IMG/VR virus record: IMGVR_UViG_3300028114_000957
Coordinates: 1-64,000 of that record
Strand: one strand, 5' to 3'
Origin: a virus
Length of the DNA: 64,000 bases
In this document: piece by piece, positions 16,342-25,572 of the stretch
How the letters are laid out: the number at the start of each line of letters is the position of its first letter
Numbering within the stretch: position 1 is the stretch's first letter
Translations under genes and position numbers: made by a program
Notes under the pieces: model-generated
Told to the model about the DNA's origin: nothing
The model's input: the letters and a program-made list of their open reading frames with translations, nothing else
Database searches by the model: none

Positions 16342-17823
16342 TTATTTTTTATTTACAATTTGAAATTGTAATTCTCTTTTATAAGTGTCCACATTTCTAT
16401 CACTAACAACTTTAATATCGACAAAATATTCATTTGGAATTTTATCAGTTGTATCAAAAATGAAATAAAACCCATCAGGAACTTCATTAATTCTTGTCCA
16501 ATCTTGTACTTGTACTTCAGTACTTGCCCCTTCTCTAACATATATTCTATAGTATGCCTCAACAGTTGTGAGTGGCGTATTAGAAGAATATGCTTGTTTT
16601 ATTATTACGTTAACTTTTCTAATATCCGTATTTAAAACTTTTTCATTTTGTCTTATGCCGTTAAATTCAAAACCATATATTTTTGGTTGTTGGGTGACTG
16701 AACCTATTTGAAAATTACCATTTTTAGGTAGTAGTGCAAATTCCAAAGTCACATCTGATATGGATACGGTGTTTGCAGATAAACCTTTCCATACGTCGTA
16801 GTATAAACAAGGTACGGTAGACGCTGTTAAATTATTTATATCACATTTATAAACACCCTTTGTTACTTGACATGTTGATAATCCTGTAAATCCGGTCAGT
16901 GGGTTTTGGTTTAAATCCAATATGTCTACTGTTGGAAGTGCGTCTAAATTAACCGCATTACCGTTTTCATAAACATATAAATAAAGTTCATTATTATTTC
17001 CTGAATAAAATTTATTTCTATCATCAAGTATTAAATCGTCATAATTTGTTTCTAAAAATGGTTCGTAAAATGTTTGGGTATGTGGTGAAAAGAATCCAAC
17101 GGAATAGTTTTCAGTCATACCACTAATATTTTCCACATCAGGATAAAATGCAACACCCCATCCTGTTACCCCAGTTAGTGTTCCATTCAAAATATTATTT
17201 ATTTCACTTGACATATCAAATTCAATATCTTCATCACCAAATTCAAAATGTTGTGTATCAACAATAGTCAATGCCGAATAATTTAATCCACTAAATCCAC
17301 CCGTTTGCGAATTTGTATTATCATAAATCCCATTTAAACTCCACCCACTTATAATTGTTGCTTCATACCAATTTGAGGGTCTTTGTGAAAATGACCTATC
17401 ATTTAAATTTGTTACTTGATAATCATAATAGTCATAACCAACACCACTATCCCAATTTTGAGCAAGTCCTGTGGTTCCTGATGTTTTGGGTATTCTAAAT
17501 AACACTAAATCAAAAGACGTGGCCCTTCTTCTACCTTGTGATGTTTTATCGTTAATTAAACTTTCATCAAAGTACGAAGTATTTGTCATACGAAGGGTAT
17601 GTGTAAAATTTGTGCCACAGCCAGAAGTAATAATTTTATCTGAAATTCTTGATTGGAGGTCTGTTAAATCTATATCAAAAATATAACGACTAAATCCTAT
17701 TGGCGCACTTAAATTATCTACGCGACCATAAAATAATTCCACAATCGGGTTTCTTCCCGTGTTTGTGTAACTATTTTGTATTATTGTATCACTTTTATCG
17801 AAGTATGACCTGTAAATTGACAT
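16342..17823 (-). CDS. Virion-type structural protein, family unknown
   Basis: 493 residues, not recognised. It is rich in Tyr, Asn, Thr and beta-forming stretches with little charge, as in tail fibre or baseplate-associated proteins. Several segments look like repeated beta-sandwich strands (TVDILDLNQNPLTGFTG, then a final domain with DKIPNEYFVDIKVVSD), so an Ig-like C-terminal domain is possible. It has its own TATTTATA motif, 14 nt upstream of the start, and lies beside the gp5-like gene. A tail-structure role is inferred from composition and position. Confidence 0.55.
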   Translation of the reverse strand: MSIYRSYFDKSDTIIQNSYTNTGRNPIVELFYGRVDNLSAPIGFSRYIFDIDLTDLQSRISDKIITSGCGTNFTHTLRMTNTSYFDESLINDKTSQGRRRATSFDLVLFRIPKTSGTTGLAQNWDSGVGYDYYDYQVTNLNDRSFSQRPSNWYEATIISGWSLNGIYDNTNSQTGGFSGLNYSALTIVDTQHFEFGDEDIEFDMSSEINNILNGTLTGVTGWGVAFYPDVENISGMTENYSVGFFSPHTQTFYEPFLETNYDDLILDDRNKFYSGNNNELYLYVYENGNAVNLDALPTVDILDLNQNPLTGFTGLSTCQVTKGVYKCDINNLTASTVPCLYYDVWKGLSANTVSISDVTLEFALLPKNGNFQIGSVTQQPKIYGFEFNGIRQNEKVLNTDIRKVNVIIKQAYSSNTPLTTVEAYYRIYVREGASTEVQVQDWTRINEVPDGFYFIFDTTDKIPNEYFVDIKVVSDRNVDTYKRELQFQIVNKK

Positions 17824-17837
17824 TAAACTATTTTATA

Positions 17838-17845
17838 TATAAATA
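17838..17845 (-). promoter_or_regulatory. TATTTATA promoter-like motif (minus strand)
   Basis: Reads TATTTATATATAAAATA toward the ATG at 17823, 14 nt away. The context is nearly identical to that before the sheath gene at 56175. Confidence 0.5.
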
Positions 17846-17846
17846 G

Positions 17847-19439
17847 TTAGTTAATTCGAATATTACTGTTTAAAACTTTTTGATATGCCTCTAACATTTT
17901 TTTGGTTAAATCGTCAATACTAGTTCCATCATAAGCAACCCCTGACGGAGGTAATAATGGATATGGGTGAACGTGACTAACTAAAAATCCAACAATAGAT
18001 TCTAATAGTTCCAATAGTTCTTCACCTCTAACCATAGAAGACGTTTTAGGTTCCACCTCATCAAAAACTTGTGTTGGACTGATTCCCGAAACTGAACCAG
18101 GTAAAGATATTTTACCTTTTCCGGGTATTGATGTGTCGTGTGATAGTAGATAAAGTTGGGACGCTCCAATAAGACCTACTGTATTATCAATTTGTTCTGT
18201 TTTAATTGGTGTGAAAACTTCTCTTTTTGGTAAGAATGGTAACTCAGGGCTTACTTTTCTATCCAAAACTAACCCATAACCAGGGCTAACATCGGTTGTT
18301 GTAATTAAAACTTTTGATATTAACTGATTCATATTTGTAAAATCAGTAATTGTGTTTTGACTTGGTAAAGATTTTATTATATTTCTAATTCTTTTTGACG
18401 GTCTGTAATAAAAAGGAAATTGTAACTCATTTGCCGAGTTGTTGTTTTGATTTACCGTACCATTTGCCGGTAAATTAGAAATCATTAGTTCAGGAGTATC
18501 TTTAAGTGCAACTATTTGGTCAGATACAAATTTTGCAAAATCATCAATACCCAAAGGTTGGTCTATTTTTACAATTCTGACTTTGGATAAAGTTGAACCG
18601 GTGATTTCAGTATCCCACTCAAATTGACTTGTTTTAGTTGACCTCGATTCTTTATCAGGTAATTGATAAATTGTTACATCTCCTTGAAAAATTTGAGGAG
18701 CACTTTCAGGGTTATAGACATCATATTCAATTAAGTATTTTAATTGTTGTTCTTGTCTTTCTAATCTGACATAAGATTCAGGAGCACCGTATGAAAGTTT
18801 GTTTGTAAATTTTGATAATTGAATAAAAGCTCTGTTGTCATCATATTCAGGTATTTCCCCTGTTTTAAAAGGTTTGTGTTTACCTGCTCTTAATAACAAA
18901 TCATTATTTTTTAATATAAAATCTGCCGTACCTCTACCATTAATTGATATGTCATCAGGTTCTGGAAAAACTCCCGCATTTTTGTTATTTGGGTATTCTT
19001 TTGAATAAGGGTCTTTGATATTTGGTAATTTTTCTCTTGAGTTTTGATACCCCATATCTGTATGAGTCCTTGATGACCTATTATCTTCATTTTCAATCGT
19101 TGTGGGGGATGAGTATGGTCCAATTAAATAAAACCTATTTCTACCCTTTGTAAGTTGGTTATTAAAGTATATAATCATAACCATTTCATCCTTTTTAGGT
19201 ACTTGATTAACAAAATATGGTAAAAATGGTAAAAATATAAATGGGTCTTTTTCACCCCAAGGACCATTTAAAGTACTTTTACTTTTTTCATTAAACCCTT
19301 TAATGGTGCCTTTCATCGCCTCGATGTTTTCTTGTATTGGATGACATCTTATTCTTCCAAGCATCAATGGGTCTTGATTGTCTACACAAACACCAAAGAA
19401 AATTATTTGACTATTGGGAAGTGGTAATTCGTTTGACAT
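17847..19439 (-). CDS. Baseplate hub/needle protein with gp5-like OB domain (putative)
   Basis: 530 residues. The N-terminal 60 residues (FFGVCVDNQDPLMLGRIRCHP) match the opening OB-fold pattern of gp5/VgrG-type baseplate proteins: G-V-V-x-D-N-x-D-P followed by G-R-V-R-C. The middle is polar with strands. The C-terminus is helical and includes HVHPYPLLPPSGVAYDG, a pattern also common near the end of phage spike or hub proteins. No lysozyme domain is visible. Its ATG coincides with the stop region of the 73-residue upstream gene (shared base at 19439). Hub function is inferred from this pattern and the tail-gene context. Confidence 0.6.
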   Translation of the reverse strand: MSNELPLPNSQIIFFGVCVDNQDPLMLGRIRCHPIQENIEAMKGTIKGFNEKSKSTLNGPWGEKDPFIFLPFLPYFVNQVPKKDEMVMIIYFNNQLTKGRNRFYLIGPYSSPTTIENEDNRSSRTHTDMGYQNSREKLPNIKDPYSKEYPNNKNAGVFPEPDDISINGRGTADFILKNNDLLLRAGKHKPFKTGEIPEYDDNRAFIQLSKFTNKLSYGAPESYVRLERQEQQLKYLIEYDVYNPESAPQIFQGDVTIYQLPDKESRSTKTSQFEWDTEITGSTLSKVRIVKIDQPLGIDDFAKFVSDQIVALKDTPELMISNLPANGTVNQNNNSANELQFPFYYRPSKRIRNIIKSLPSQNTITDFTNMNQLISKVLITTTDVSPGYGLVLDRKVSPELPFLPKREVFTPIKTEQIDNTVGLIGASQLYLLSHDTSIPGKGKISLPGSVSGISPTQVFDEVEPKTSSMVRGEELLELLESIVGFLVSHVHPYPLLPPSGVAYDGTSIDDLTKKMLEAYQKVLNSNIRIN

Positions 19440-19660
19440 TAAAATTGATTTGTTCTTTTATTTATTTCTTCTAAAATTTTGTTGTAACTATTTTCCGTTG
19501 TATCCAAATGATTGGTTAATTTAATAATTAGGTCTTTTGTTTTTTCAAAATCTTCATATAGAAAATCTAAAACCGCAATCAAATCTTTATTTGGTGTTTT
19601 TTTATACTCTGATAAAATTTCCAATACTTTTTCAGATGATAATTTAGAGTGCTTTTCCAT
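19439..19660 (-). CDS. Small helical protein
   Basis: 73 residues, not recognised. It is almost wholly helical with heptad-like Leu/Ile spacing (VLEILSEYKK, DLIIKLTNHLDTTENSYNKI), so a short coiled coil is likely. The start overlaps the end of the 660-residue upstream gene by 17 nt and its stop touches the next start, which implies coupled translation inside a tail-gene unit. A chaperone or small baseplate component is possible but unsupported. Confidence 0.5.
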   Translation of the reverse strand: MEKHSKLSSEKVLEILSEYKKTPNKDLIAVLDFLYEDFEKTKDLIIKLTNHLDTTENSYNKILEEINKRTNQF

Positions 19661-21626
19661 ATCCTTTTGAAGGTAAAGTTATACCAGCCGGTGTCATAGT
19701 CAATGGTGGAATAAAAATTTCAGCTTTACCATTTTCCGCCTGTTCTTGATTCATTCCTTTAATTAAAGACATCATAGACATATTCATAAAGTTTGGACCA
19801 CCGTCAGGGGCCGCTCCGGTTGGTAGACCTTGACTCTGTAGTTTTTCAACAACATTTGAAAATGCTCTTGTATCAGATACACCACCTAATAAAGAAGACC
19901 CAGCTAAAATAAACTGAGGTAATCCCAAATTTAATTGTGAAAGACCAAGATTCAATAATTTTAATATTTCATCAATAACACTTTTACAGTTTCTAAAATC
20001 TACAACCCCCTGACCAATCACTAAAAGTATATATACAATATTTGCGTACATACTAATTTGTTTATTTTTAGCCTCTTTAATTATTTCTAAAAGTATTGTT
20101 TCTACTAACACTTTAATTTGTTTTTTTAAAATTTTAAAAAGTTCTTCAACAAATATGGATGTGATTTTTTTCATAAAGTTTAAAATAAACTTTTTAAAGG
20201 TTTTCATAAAATTTGTTAGGTCATCAAATGCGTCGTCTAACTTTTCTGATATTTCATTTTTAATTGCTTTAACCATAATTAAAAACCCTAACATAACTTT
20301 TGGTGATAAAATGGTTTTAAGAACCATCAAAGGTAGTCCTAAAATTATATTACTTTGTAAAAGTGACTTTATATTTAAATCTAAACCAAGACCCGGAACT
20401 AATGATTTCCATTTTGGGTCATTTGCCATATTATCTAAAGACTTTTCAAATTTTTCAATTTTTGCATTATCTGAGTTTTCATTTACAATTTCTTCTTGTG
20501 ATTTTCTATCTGCCAAAACATTAATAGGTAATTTAATACCTTCACACCCTTCGTATTCAACAACACCATTGAGTGTGTTGTTTATTTTTTGTTCAATAGA
20601 CATCAATTCTTGATTTGTAACATCAAAGAAAGAATCATCAATTTCATCCACATCACTTAGTTTGGAAGTCCCTGCAACATCGATTTTTTTGTTTGGGTCT
20701 TCACAAATCCCCATTATTCTTTTTAAAACTTTTTCAAATTTAGACTCTTCCCTTAATTGGTCACTTGATAATCCGGCCGAAAAATCAAATGAACCACTTA
20801 ACATATTTTTTAAATTAACTGCTAAATTATCAAAAGGCATAACATCAATACTTGTGTAATAATCTTGTAAAAAATCTGTAACAGTAGTTCTATTATTTGC
20901 CTGATTATTAAGAGTAACTTTGAAAAAGTCCCCAGTAACCTGAAGGTTATTCGGACCCAAATAATTTTGTACATATTGTATATCAAAAATTTGTGATGCC
21001 GATGCTCCTTTATATGTTTGACCATTACCACCCGTAGTATCTTGTAAAAACGATTGTGAAGGATTTTGTAATCTTTTATATAATTGTTGGTTCATTGCAT
21101 AAGGTGTTGAACCATTGTTTGTTGTATTTTTTTCGTATTGAAACTTGTAATCTTCGTCATCAGGAGAGTATTTTAATATCTTAAATAAATCTACCTGATT
21201 AACTTTAATATATATTGGTTGGTTTGGAGTGTACGCTTGTTCTTCTGAACAACCAATAGTTGTTACAATTTCACTAACAAGAGCTTCTTGTATTCTAGGT
21301 TTTGTGTTATTTGCTGCTTGAAGAAATACATTAGTTAAAACTTTTAATGATGAACCCCCACCACTTGGTAGAGTTGATTTAAATAAATCTAAAAGTTGTT
21401 CTAATTGATTTTTAACTTCATTTTTAATTTCTTTTTTTTTGTCGCTAGCCCCTTTCTTTAAATCGTTGATACTTTTTTGAACCTCACTTTTCTTTTTGTC
21501 AGTATTGGCTTTTGTTTTTTCTTTCTGTTGTTTATTATCGTCTTCCTTACTTTGTTTTACAGTTTGGTATGCACTGATTTTACTTTTAGCGTCCGAGTAA
21601 CCTTTATTAATATCTAAATTAGCCAT
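19644..21626 (-). CDS. Large tail/baseplate-type protein, family unknown
   Basis: 660 residues. The N-terminal 80 residues are a Lys/Gln-rich charged coil. A mixed region (90-330) with NQPIYIKVNQVDLF follows, then an acidic stretch. Residues about 420-600 contain several long hydrophobic helices (ILGLPLMVLKTILSPKVMLGFLIMV is part of one) that could insert in a membrane or pack in a helical bundle. The tail is Gly/Pro-rich and ends PSKGYGKAL. Long amphipathic helices plus tail-gene neighbours suit a baseplate or DNA-injection role. This is inference; no family was recognised. Confidence 0.55.
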   Translation of the reverse strand: MANLDINKGYSDAKSKISAYQTVKQSKEDDNKQQKEKTKANTDKKKSEVQKSINDLKKGASDKKKEIKNEVKNQLEQLLDLFKSTLPSGGGSSLKVLTNVFLQAANNTKPRIQEALVSEIVTTIGCSEEQAYTPNQPIYIKVNQVDLFKILKYSPDDEDYKFQYEKNTTNNGSTPYAMNQQLYKRLQNPSQSFLQDTTGGNGQTYKGASASQIFDIQYVQNYLGPNNLQVTGDFFKVTLNNQANNRTTVTDFLQDYYTSIDVMPFDNLAVNLKNMLSGSFDFSAGLSSDQLREESKFEKVLKRIMGICEDPNKKIDVAGTSKLSDVDEIDDSFFDVTNQELMSIEQKINNTLNGVVEYEGCEGIKLPINVLADRKSQEEIVNENSDNAKIEKFEKSLDNMANDPKWKSLVPGLGLDLNIKSLLQSNIILGLPLMVLKTILSPKVMLGFLIMVKAIKNEISEKLDDAFDDLTNFMKTFKKFILNFMKKITSIFVEELFKILKKQIKVLVETILLEIIKEAKNKQISMYANIVYILLVIGQGVVDFRNCKSVIDEILKLLNLGLSQLNLGLPQFILAGSSLLGGVSDTRAFSNVVEKLQSQGLPTGAAPDGGPNFMNMSMMSLIKGMNQEQAENGKAEIFIPPLTMTPAGITLPSKGYGKAL

Positions 21627-21629
21627 TTT

Positions 21630-21998
21630 TTAGAGTGTAAAATCATTATTATTATTTTGACTAACGTCTTTTTGAATTAAACTTTGTAATACGGTTTCAT
21701 CCATATCAGACAACGAAAAGTTATCTTCTTTGGCGTTGTTTGATTTTTCCCAAATAGTTGATTGAAGTTTTGACAAACTAAGTTTTTTCTCAATAGTGTC
21801 GTTAATAATTTTTTGTTGTTCTTTAATGACAGGACCAATAACCGTCATATCTTCGGCATCTTTTAGAAGAGCTAACATTTTATTTTGAATTCGTATGGCT
21901 GTCGACCTTTGCTCAACGAGTTCGTTATATATTTCTTGCATAAGACCTAAAACGGAGTCTTTATTAAGTGCAATTTCTTTTTTTCTTTTTCTATCCAT
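21630..21998 (-). CDS. Small helical protein at the head of a tail-gene unit
   Basis: 122 residues, not recognised. Charged helical sequence (LVEQRSTAIRIQNKMLALLKDAEDM, split by polar turns) ending in a low-complexity acidic and Asn-rich tail (DVSQNNNNDFTL). It starts a unit: a TATTTATT motif lies 4 nt before its ATG and the 660-residue gene follows after 3 nt. Possible tail-assembly accessory; nothing more can be said from sequence. Confidence 0.5.
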   Translation of the reverse strand: MDRKRKKEIALNKDSVLGLMQEIYNELVEQRSTAIRIQNKMLALLKDAEDMTVIGPVIKEQQKIINDTIEKKLSLSKLQSTIWEKSNNAKEDNFSLSDMDETVLQSLIQKDVSQNNNNDFTL

Positions 21999-22002
21999 AC
22001 TA

Positions 22003-22010
22003 AATAAATA
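22003..22010 (-). promoter_or_regulatory. TATTTATT promoter-like motif (minus strand)
   Basis: Reads TATTTATT toward the gene at 21630-21998 and ends 4 nt before its ATG. It lies in the 20-nt gap after the sigma factor gene. Confidence 0.4.
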
Positions 22011-22018
22011 GATAAATT

Positions 22019-22762
22019 TTAATTATTATTTATTCTTCTAATGGTACTTAAATATAAAACTTTATATTTTTTTAAGTATGTTCTTATTTCTTTTGTTGAA
22101 AGATTTGTCATTTCACGAAGTGATAATAAAACAATATTTTTATTGAACTTATTATTATCATTTCCTATAAAAATGTTACCATAATTTTCAAATAATTCAA
22201 TGAGTGCGCTTCCCAACTTATACTCACCATCATGCATTGAAGTTGTTTTTACATGTTCTTTCAGGTCATTAAGAAATATATCAATAATTTTTTCAGCATC
22301 CATTTTCTCAAATTCTAAATAATAAACCATATCTGGTCTATTTTCTAATGTTGCTGATATATCTTCGTAAGACACCCTTCTATTTGTTTCCTTTTGGTCT
22401 TTTTGTATTTGACCCATAAGGTAATTTTTACAAATAGTACCAAAGTATGAATACGCTTTTTTGTTTTTAGCAGGTTTAAACTTATCCACTTTAGTTATCA
22501 AAAAAGAATGCGTATCAGTGTGTAAATCCCTATACTCCATATCTTTTCGATATAACTTATAACGTCTGATAATAGATTCAATCATTTTATCTAACGGTTC
22601 TTTAAGAAATTTATTATATATTTCTTCTTTTTCTAATTGGGTTTCGGCGGTGATATAATTTTTCACCGCCTCTTCCTCTCTAACATCAAAATAATTTTTA
22701 CTTTTTTTTTCTGTCTTTTGCTTTTCTTCTAAATTGTTGGGGTTTGTCTCCTCCAAAAACAT
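22019..22762 (-). CDS. Late-transcription sigma factor (T4 gp55 type)
   Basis: 247 residues. It is related to the sigma-70 family through the T4 gp55 branch that directs host RNA polymerase to late promoters. The key segment is residues 92-115, with FKPAKNKKAYSYFGTICKNYL, matching the region-2 helix of gp55-like proteins. Upstream helices (EPLDKMIESIIRRYKLYRK) and a C-terminal helix-turn-helix-like part (LSLREMTNLSTKEIRTYLKKY, 215-236) complete it. It overlaps the glycosyltransferase gene by 1 nt. It is the natural candidate to read the TATTTAT(A/T) sites, though this is inference. Confidence 0.8.
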   Translation of the reverse strand: MFLEETNPNNLEEKQKTEKKSKNYFDVREEEAVKNYITAETQLEKEEIYNKFLKEPLDKMIESIIRRYKLYRKDMEYRDLHTDTHSFLITKVDKFKPAKNKKAYSYFGTICKNYLMGQIQKDQKETNRRVSYEDISATLENRPDMVYYLEFEKMDAEKIIDIFLNDLKEHVKTTSMHDGEYKLGSALIELFENYGNIFIGNDNNKFNKNIVLLSLREMTNLSTKEIRTYLKKYKVLYLSTIRRINNN

Positions 22763-23574
22763 TATACACTTTGCGGTTCAAATTTTATGTTTCTATCGGT
22801 CGTAAAGAAATGTTCTTTTTTGGCCGACTCAATCCAAAAAGATACCTCATCATCTGTAATTTTATTTTCTCCGTTTTTGTATTTCCAAAATATTGAACCT
22901 GGTCTTAAGTTCATATGTTTGTACCCAATTCTTGGGATTGTCATAATTTTAACAGAATTATATGTCAATCTTAAAAGGTATTCATAAACAAATGTTAATT
23001 TCATACTTGGTTTAAAACCTCCGTTATCTTCAAATACTGATTTTCTAATAACCATTCCACTTGATTGGAAGTTTTGATAATTTAATAATGTGTCATTATT
23101 TAAATAACCAATTTCTGAATTCATACTTACTGCAAATGTTGCTTCATTAGTAAACCCAACAAATACTCCTTTCTCGTCTGTGTCAATTACAATTGGTAAA
23201 AACGCATCTACCTCAGGATAAGCCTTTTCATATCTATCAAAGTTTTTAAACCAAATTGTTGAATACTCGTCGTCAAATTCTAAAATGGAAATCCAACTAC
23301 TTTTAGCGTGTTTTACTCCAATATTAATCTGTGAACAAAAATCAAATTCATTTTCGTTTTCAACTAATGTCACAGTAAGACCACTGAAATCAAAATTATC
23401 AAGTGTATTTTTCAACAACTCTTCTCCTGAATGTACAATTACAAGTTCATTAATTGGTTTAGTTTGTGATTGAATTGAAATGATTGCTCGATTAAATAAA
23501 TCATTGAACATTACATTTTTTGCCGAATCTATTGGTAAAATTACCGATACATCTAATTTTTCTAAGTTTTCCAT
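22762..23574 (-). CDS. GT2-type glycosyltransferase
   Basis: 270 residues with a GT-A fold. The opening strand DVSVILPI is followed by the usual IISIQSQTKPINELVIVHSG, then a NIGVKHAKSSWISILEFDDEYS segment carrying the Asp pair (FDDE) that binds the nucleotide-sugar metal. A later GYLNNDTLLNYQNFQSSGMVIRK part is typical of the acceptor side. The transfer specificity is unknown. It is followed directly by the sigma factor (1-nt overlap) and preceded by another glycosyltransferase, so it closes the long sugar island. It lacks membrane segments, so it acts in the cytoplasm. Confidence 0.75.
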   Translation of the reverse strand: MENLEKLDVSVILPIDSAKNVMFNDLFNRAIISIQSQTKPINELVIVHSGEELLKNTLDNFDFSGLTVTLVENENEFDFCSQINIGVKHAKSSWISILEFDDEYSTIWFKNFDRYEKAYPEVDAFLPIVIDTDEKGVFVGFTNEATFAVSMNSEIGYLNNDTLLNYQNFQSSGMVIRKSVFEDNGGFKPSMKLTFVYEYLLRLTYNSVKIMTIPRIGYKHMNLRPGSIFWKYKNGENKITDDEVSFWIESAKKEHFFTTDRNIKFEPQSV

Positions 23575-23578
23575 ATTT

Positions 23579-24643
23579 TTAATTTTCTTCAGTTATTTTT
23601 AATTTTTCCAATTGTTGACTAAACATTTCTTTTCTTACTTGAAAATATTCATTAAATAATGTTTCCACTTTTTCATCAAACAAAGGTTTGTTTTGAAACT
23701 TTTCTCCCGTTTCAGTCATATTAGTGTATAAATCTTCACTAATATTATCTTCAAGCCAGTTTTGTGAAAAGTTTGCCAAAATATCAATAACCTCATTAAA
23801 AGAGTAAGTCCAAACACCATTATTTTCATTCATCCAATCAGGTTTTAAGTTTGGAACCACACCAATTACCGGTGTATTTGAAATCATACTTTCAATTGGG
23901 AAAGTACCAAATCCAGATTCTCTATCAATCCAAACAGATACAAAAGACTCTTTTAAAAATTTAGAAAAGTCTGTTTGACTAATGTTTTTCATATCACGAA
24001 AAGTAAACCATCTATATTGTGGATATTTCATATAGAAACTTTTAATGATTTTTGCAGTATCTCTTGGTTCTCTACAATGAATAGAAACGATTGGTTTAGA
24101 AGGTTTTTCTTTTTTTGTGAAAATTTCAGAAACAACAGGTTCAACAATATCAACACTAACGTTTTTAAATACTGAACGAATATATTCTTTTTGGAATTCA
24201 GATGTTGTAATACATTTTATAAATCCATAATTAGCCCAAGAAATACCAGGAGGTAATGTTTCCAACATATAATCATAAGCTTGACATAATACTAATTTAC
24301 CACAAGGATAGTTCTTTAATTGTTCCATAACGTGAGCGTATAGCTCAGGAATAACAACAAAGTCTTCAGGTGAAATTGGAAGGTTCTGACCTTCAATAGG
24401 TAAATGTTCAATTTCCATATACTCTTTTCCTAACCATTCTTCAACTCCTTGGTAGTCTTTTGTTTCGTGAATCATTTTCACATTAAATCCTTTATTTCTT
24501 AATGACATTGCCATTTGATAAATGTAAGCAATACCCGCTTTAGGATTTCCTTTAGTATCCTGTACTAAAAAATAAATTCTAGCAGATTTGTCCCCAAGTT
24601 TTTCAACCGAGGTTTCGATTTTTTTGATTTTGTCTAATTCCAT
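23579..24643 (-). CDS. GT4-like (GT-B) glycosyltransferase
   Basis: 354 residues. The N-terminal Rossmann half has the strand ARIYFLVQDTKGNPKAGIAY, a Gly-rich acceptor loop. The C-terminal half has the GT4 E-x7-E element at Glu243-Glu251 (ESGFGTFPIE), which binds the donor sugar nucleotide. The GT4 fold and retaining mechanism are expected, but donor and acceptor are unknown. It sits 4 nt before the GT2 gene and 3 nt after a 100-residue unknown gene, within one continuous minus-strand unit. Confidence 0.7.
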   Translation of the reverse strand: MELDKIKKIETSVEKLGDKSARIYFLVQDTKGNPKAGIAYIYQMAMSLRNKGFNVKMIHETKDYQGVEEWLGKEYMEIEHLPIEGQNLPISPEDFVVIPELYAHVMEQLKNYPCGKLVLCQAYDYMLETLPPGISWANYGFIKCITTSEFQKEYIRSVFKNVSVDIVEPVVSEIFTKKEKPSKPIVSIHCREPRDTAKIIKSFYMKYPQYRWFTFRDMKNISQTDFSKFLKESFVSVWIDRESGFGTFPIESMISNTPVIGVVPNLKPDWMNENNGVWTYSFNEVIDILANFSQNWLEDNISEDLYTNMTETGEKFQNKPLFDEKVETLFNEYFQVRKEMFSQQLEKLKITEEN

Positions 24644-24646
24644 TTT

Positions 24647-24949
24647 TTATAACTTTTTTATTATGTTGTTTATTAATAGTGTATTAAATGCAAACTTAAA
24701 AGGGATTGATAAATTTTTAGCACTGTGAATACCCAAATTTTCATCAAGTTCTTCTCTTTCTGATAATATAACATCTATTAAATTTTTATATACTTCCCAC
24801 TTTGCAACACTTATATGTGGTTCATTTTGACCATCAATCTCAATTGATTCTAACGTATATGGGATTGCTATTTTATTATCAATTTCTTGTACGTCAATAT
24901 AATACTGTTCTCCTAAAAATTCTAACATATTCCTAATTTTTGTAAACAT
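24647..24949 (-). CDS. Hypothetical protein
   Basis: 100 residues, not recognised. Soluble, acidic N-terminal two thirds with a hydrophobic C-terminal helix (FKFAFNTLLINNIIKKL). It overlaps the end of the HAD-like gene upstream by 28 nt, consistent with a real, coupled gene in the dense minus-strand unit. No functional motif is visible. Confidence 0.5.
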   Translation of the reverse strand: MFTKIRNMLEFLGEQYYIDVQEIDNKIAIPYTLESIEIDGQNEPHISVAKWEVYKNLIDVILSEREELDENLGIHSAKNLSIPFKFAFNTLLINNIIKKL

Positions 24950-25572
24950 TCATCTAACTCACCAAGTGAACTGATTTCGTGTTTTGATTTATTTTTTTTG
25001 TTATAATCAGTTTTAAATTTAATTATAACTTTATCTGATGGGTGTTCATCAATTAAGTTTGGGTTTGCGGTTATTAAAATATCAACCTCATCCCATATGG
25101 AGTTTTTAGTTGTATCTGAATAAAATTTTACTTTTTCTAATTGACATCCAAACTTTGATAAAAAGAAAAGAGTTGCCGGTTTTGATTTACCTATTTCATC
25201 TGACAATATTAAAAAGTCATTACTGTTTCTATATTTAATATAAACATCATTTAGTGTATGAAAAGTATGCATCTCTGTAGATTCAGCATGACCAAAAATT
25301 TGCATTGCAAACTCTTGATATAAAAAATCATATAATTCGTCTTCTGATTTAAAGGCAAAATGGGACATCAAATTTAAACTGTCCACATTTTCTAATAACT
25401 TATATTCAAAAGATTCATTTTCAACAATAGATTCAGTATTTCCCGATGAATCCAACATAAATGTTTTTTCTTCGGAATTATTTTCAATCATAAATTTTTC
25501 ATAAGTTTGGCGTATTTTACCTAAAGTATTTCTTAAAACACCATTAACTTCAATCCCGATTTTCTTCGTCAT
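24922..25572 (-). CDS. HAD-like protein with degraded active site
   Basis: 216 residues. The outline of a HAD hydrolase is visible: an N-terminal strand IGIEVNGVLRNTLGK at the position of motif I, SDEIGKSKPATLFFLSKFG at the motif III position with a Lys, and a late strand DILITANPNLI at motif IV. The motif I nucleophile pattern D-x-D-G is replaced by E-V-N-G, so the catalytic Asp is missing. It may bind a ligand without phosphatase activity. It overlaps phoH by 23 nt and the next gene by 28 nt. Confidence 0.5.
   Translation of the reverse strand: MTKKIGIEVNGVLRNTLGKIRQTYEKFMIENNSEEKTFMLDSSGNTESIVENESFEYKLLENVDSLNLMSHFAFKSEDELYDFLYQEFAMQIFGHAESTEMHTFHTLNDVYIKYRNSNDFLILSDEIGKSKPATLFFLSKFGCQLEKVKFYSDTTKNSIWDEVDILITANPNLIDEHPSDKVIIKFKTDYNKKNKSKHEISSLGELDECLQKLGIC

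Noticed and set aside
20155-20613. Plus-strand open frame of 152 residues
   Set aside because: Antisense of the 660-residue tail gene; hydrophobic, no motifs, no upstream signal.
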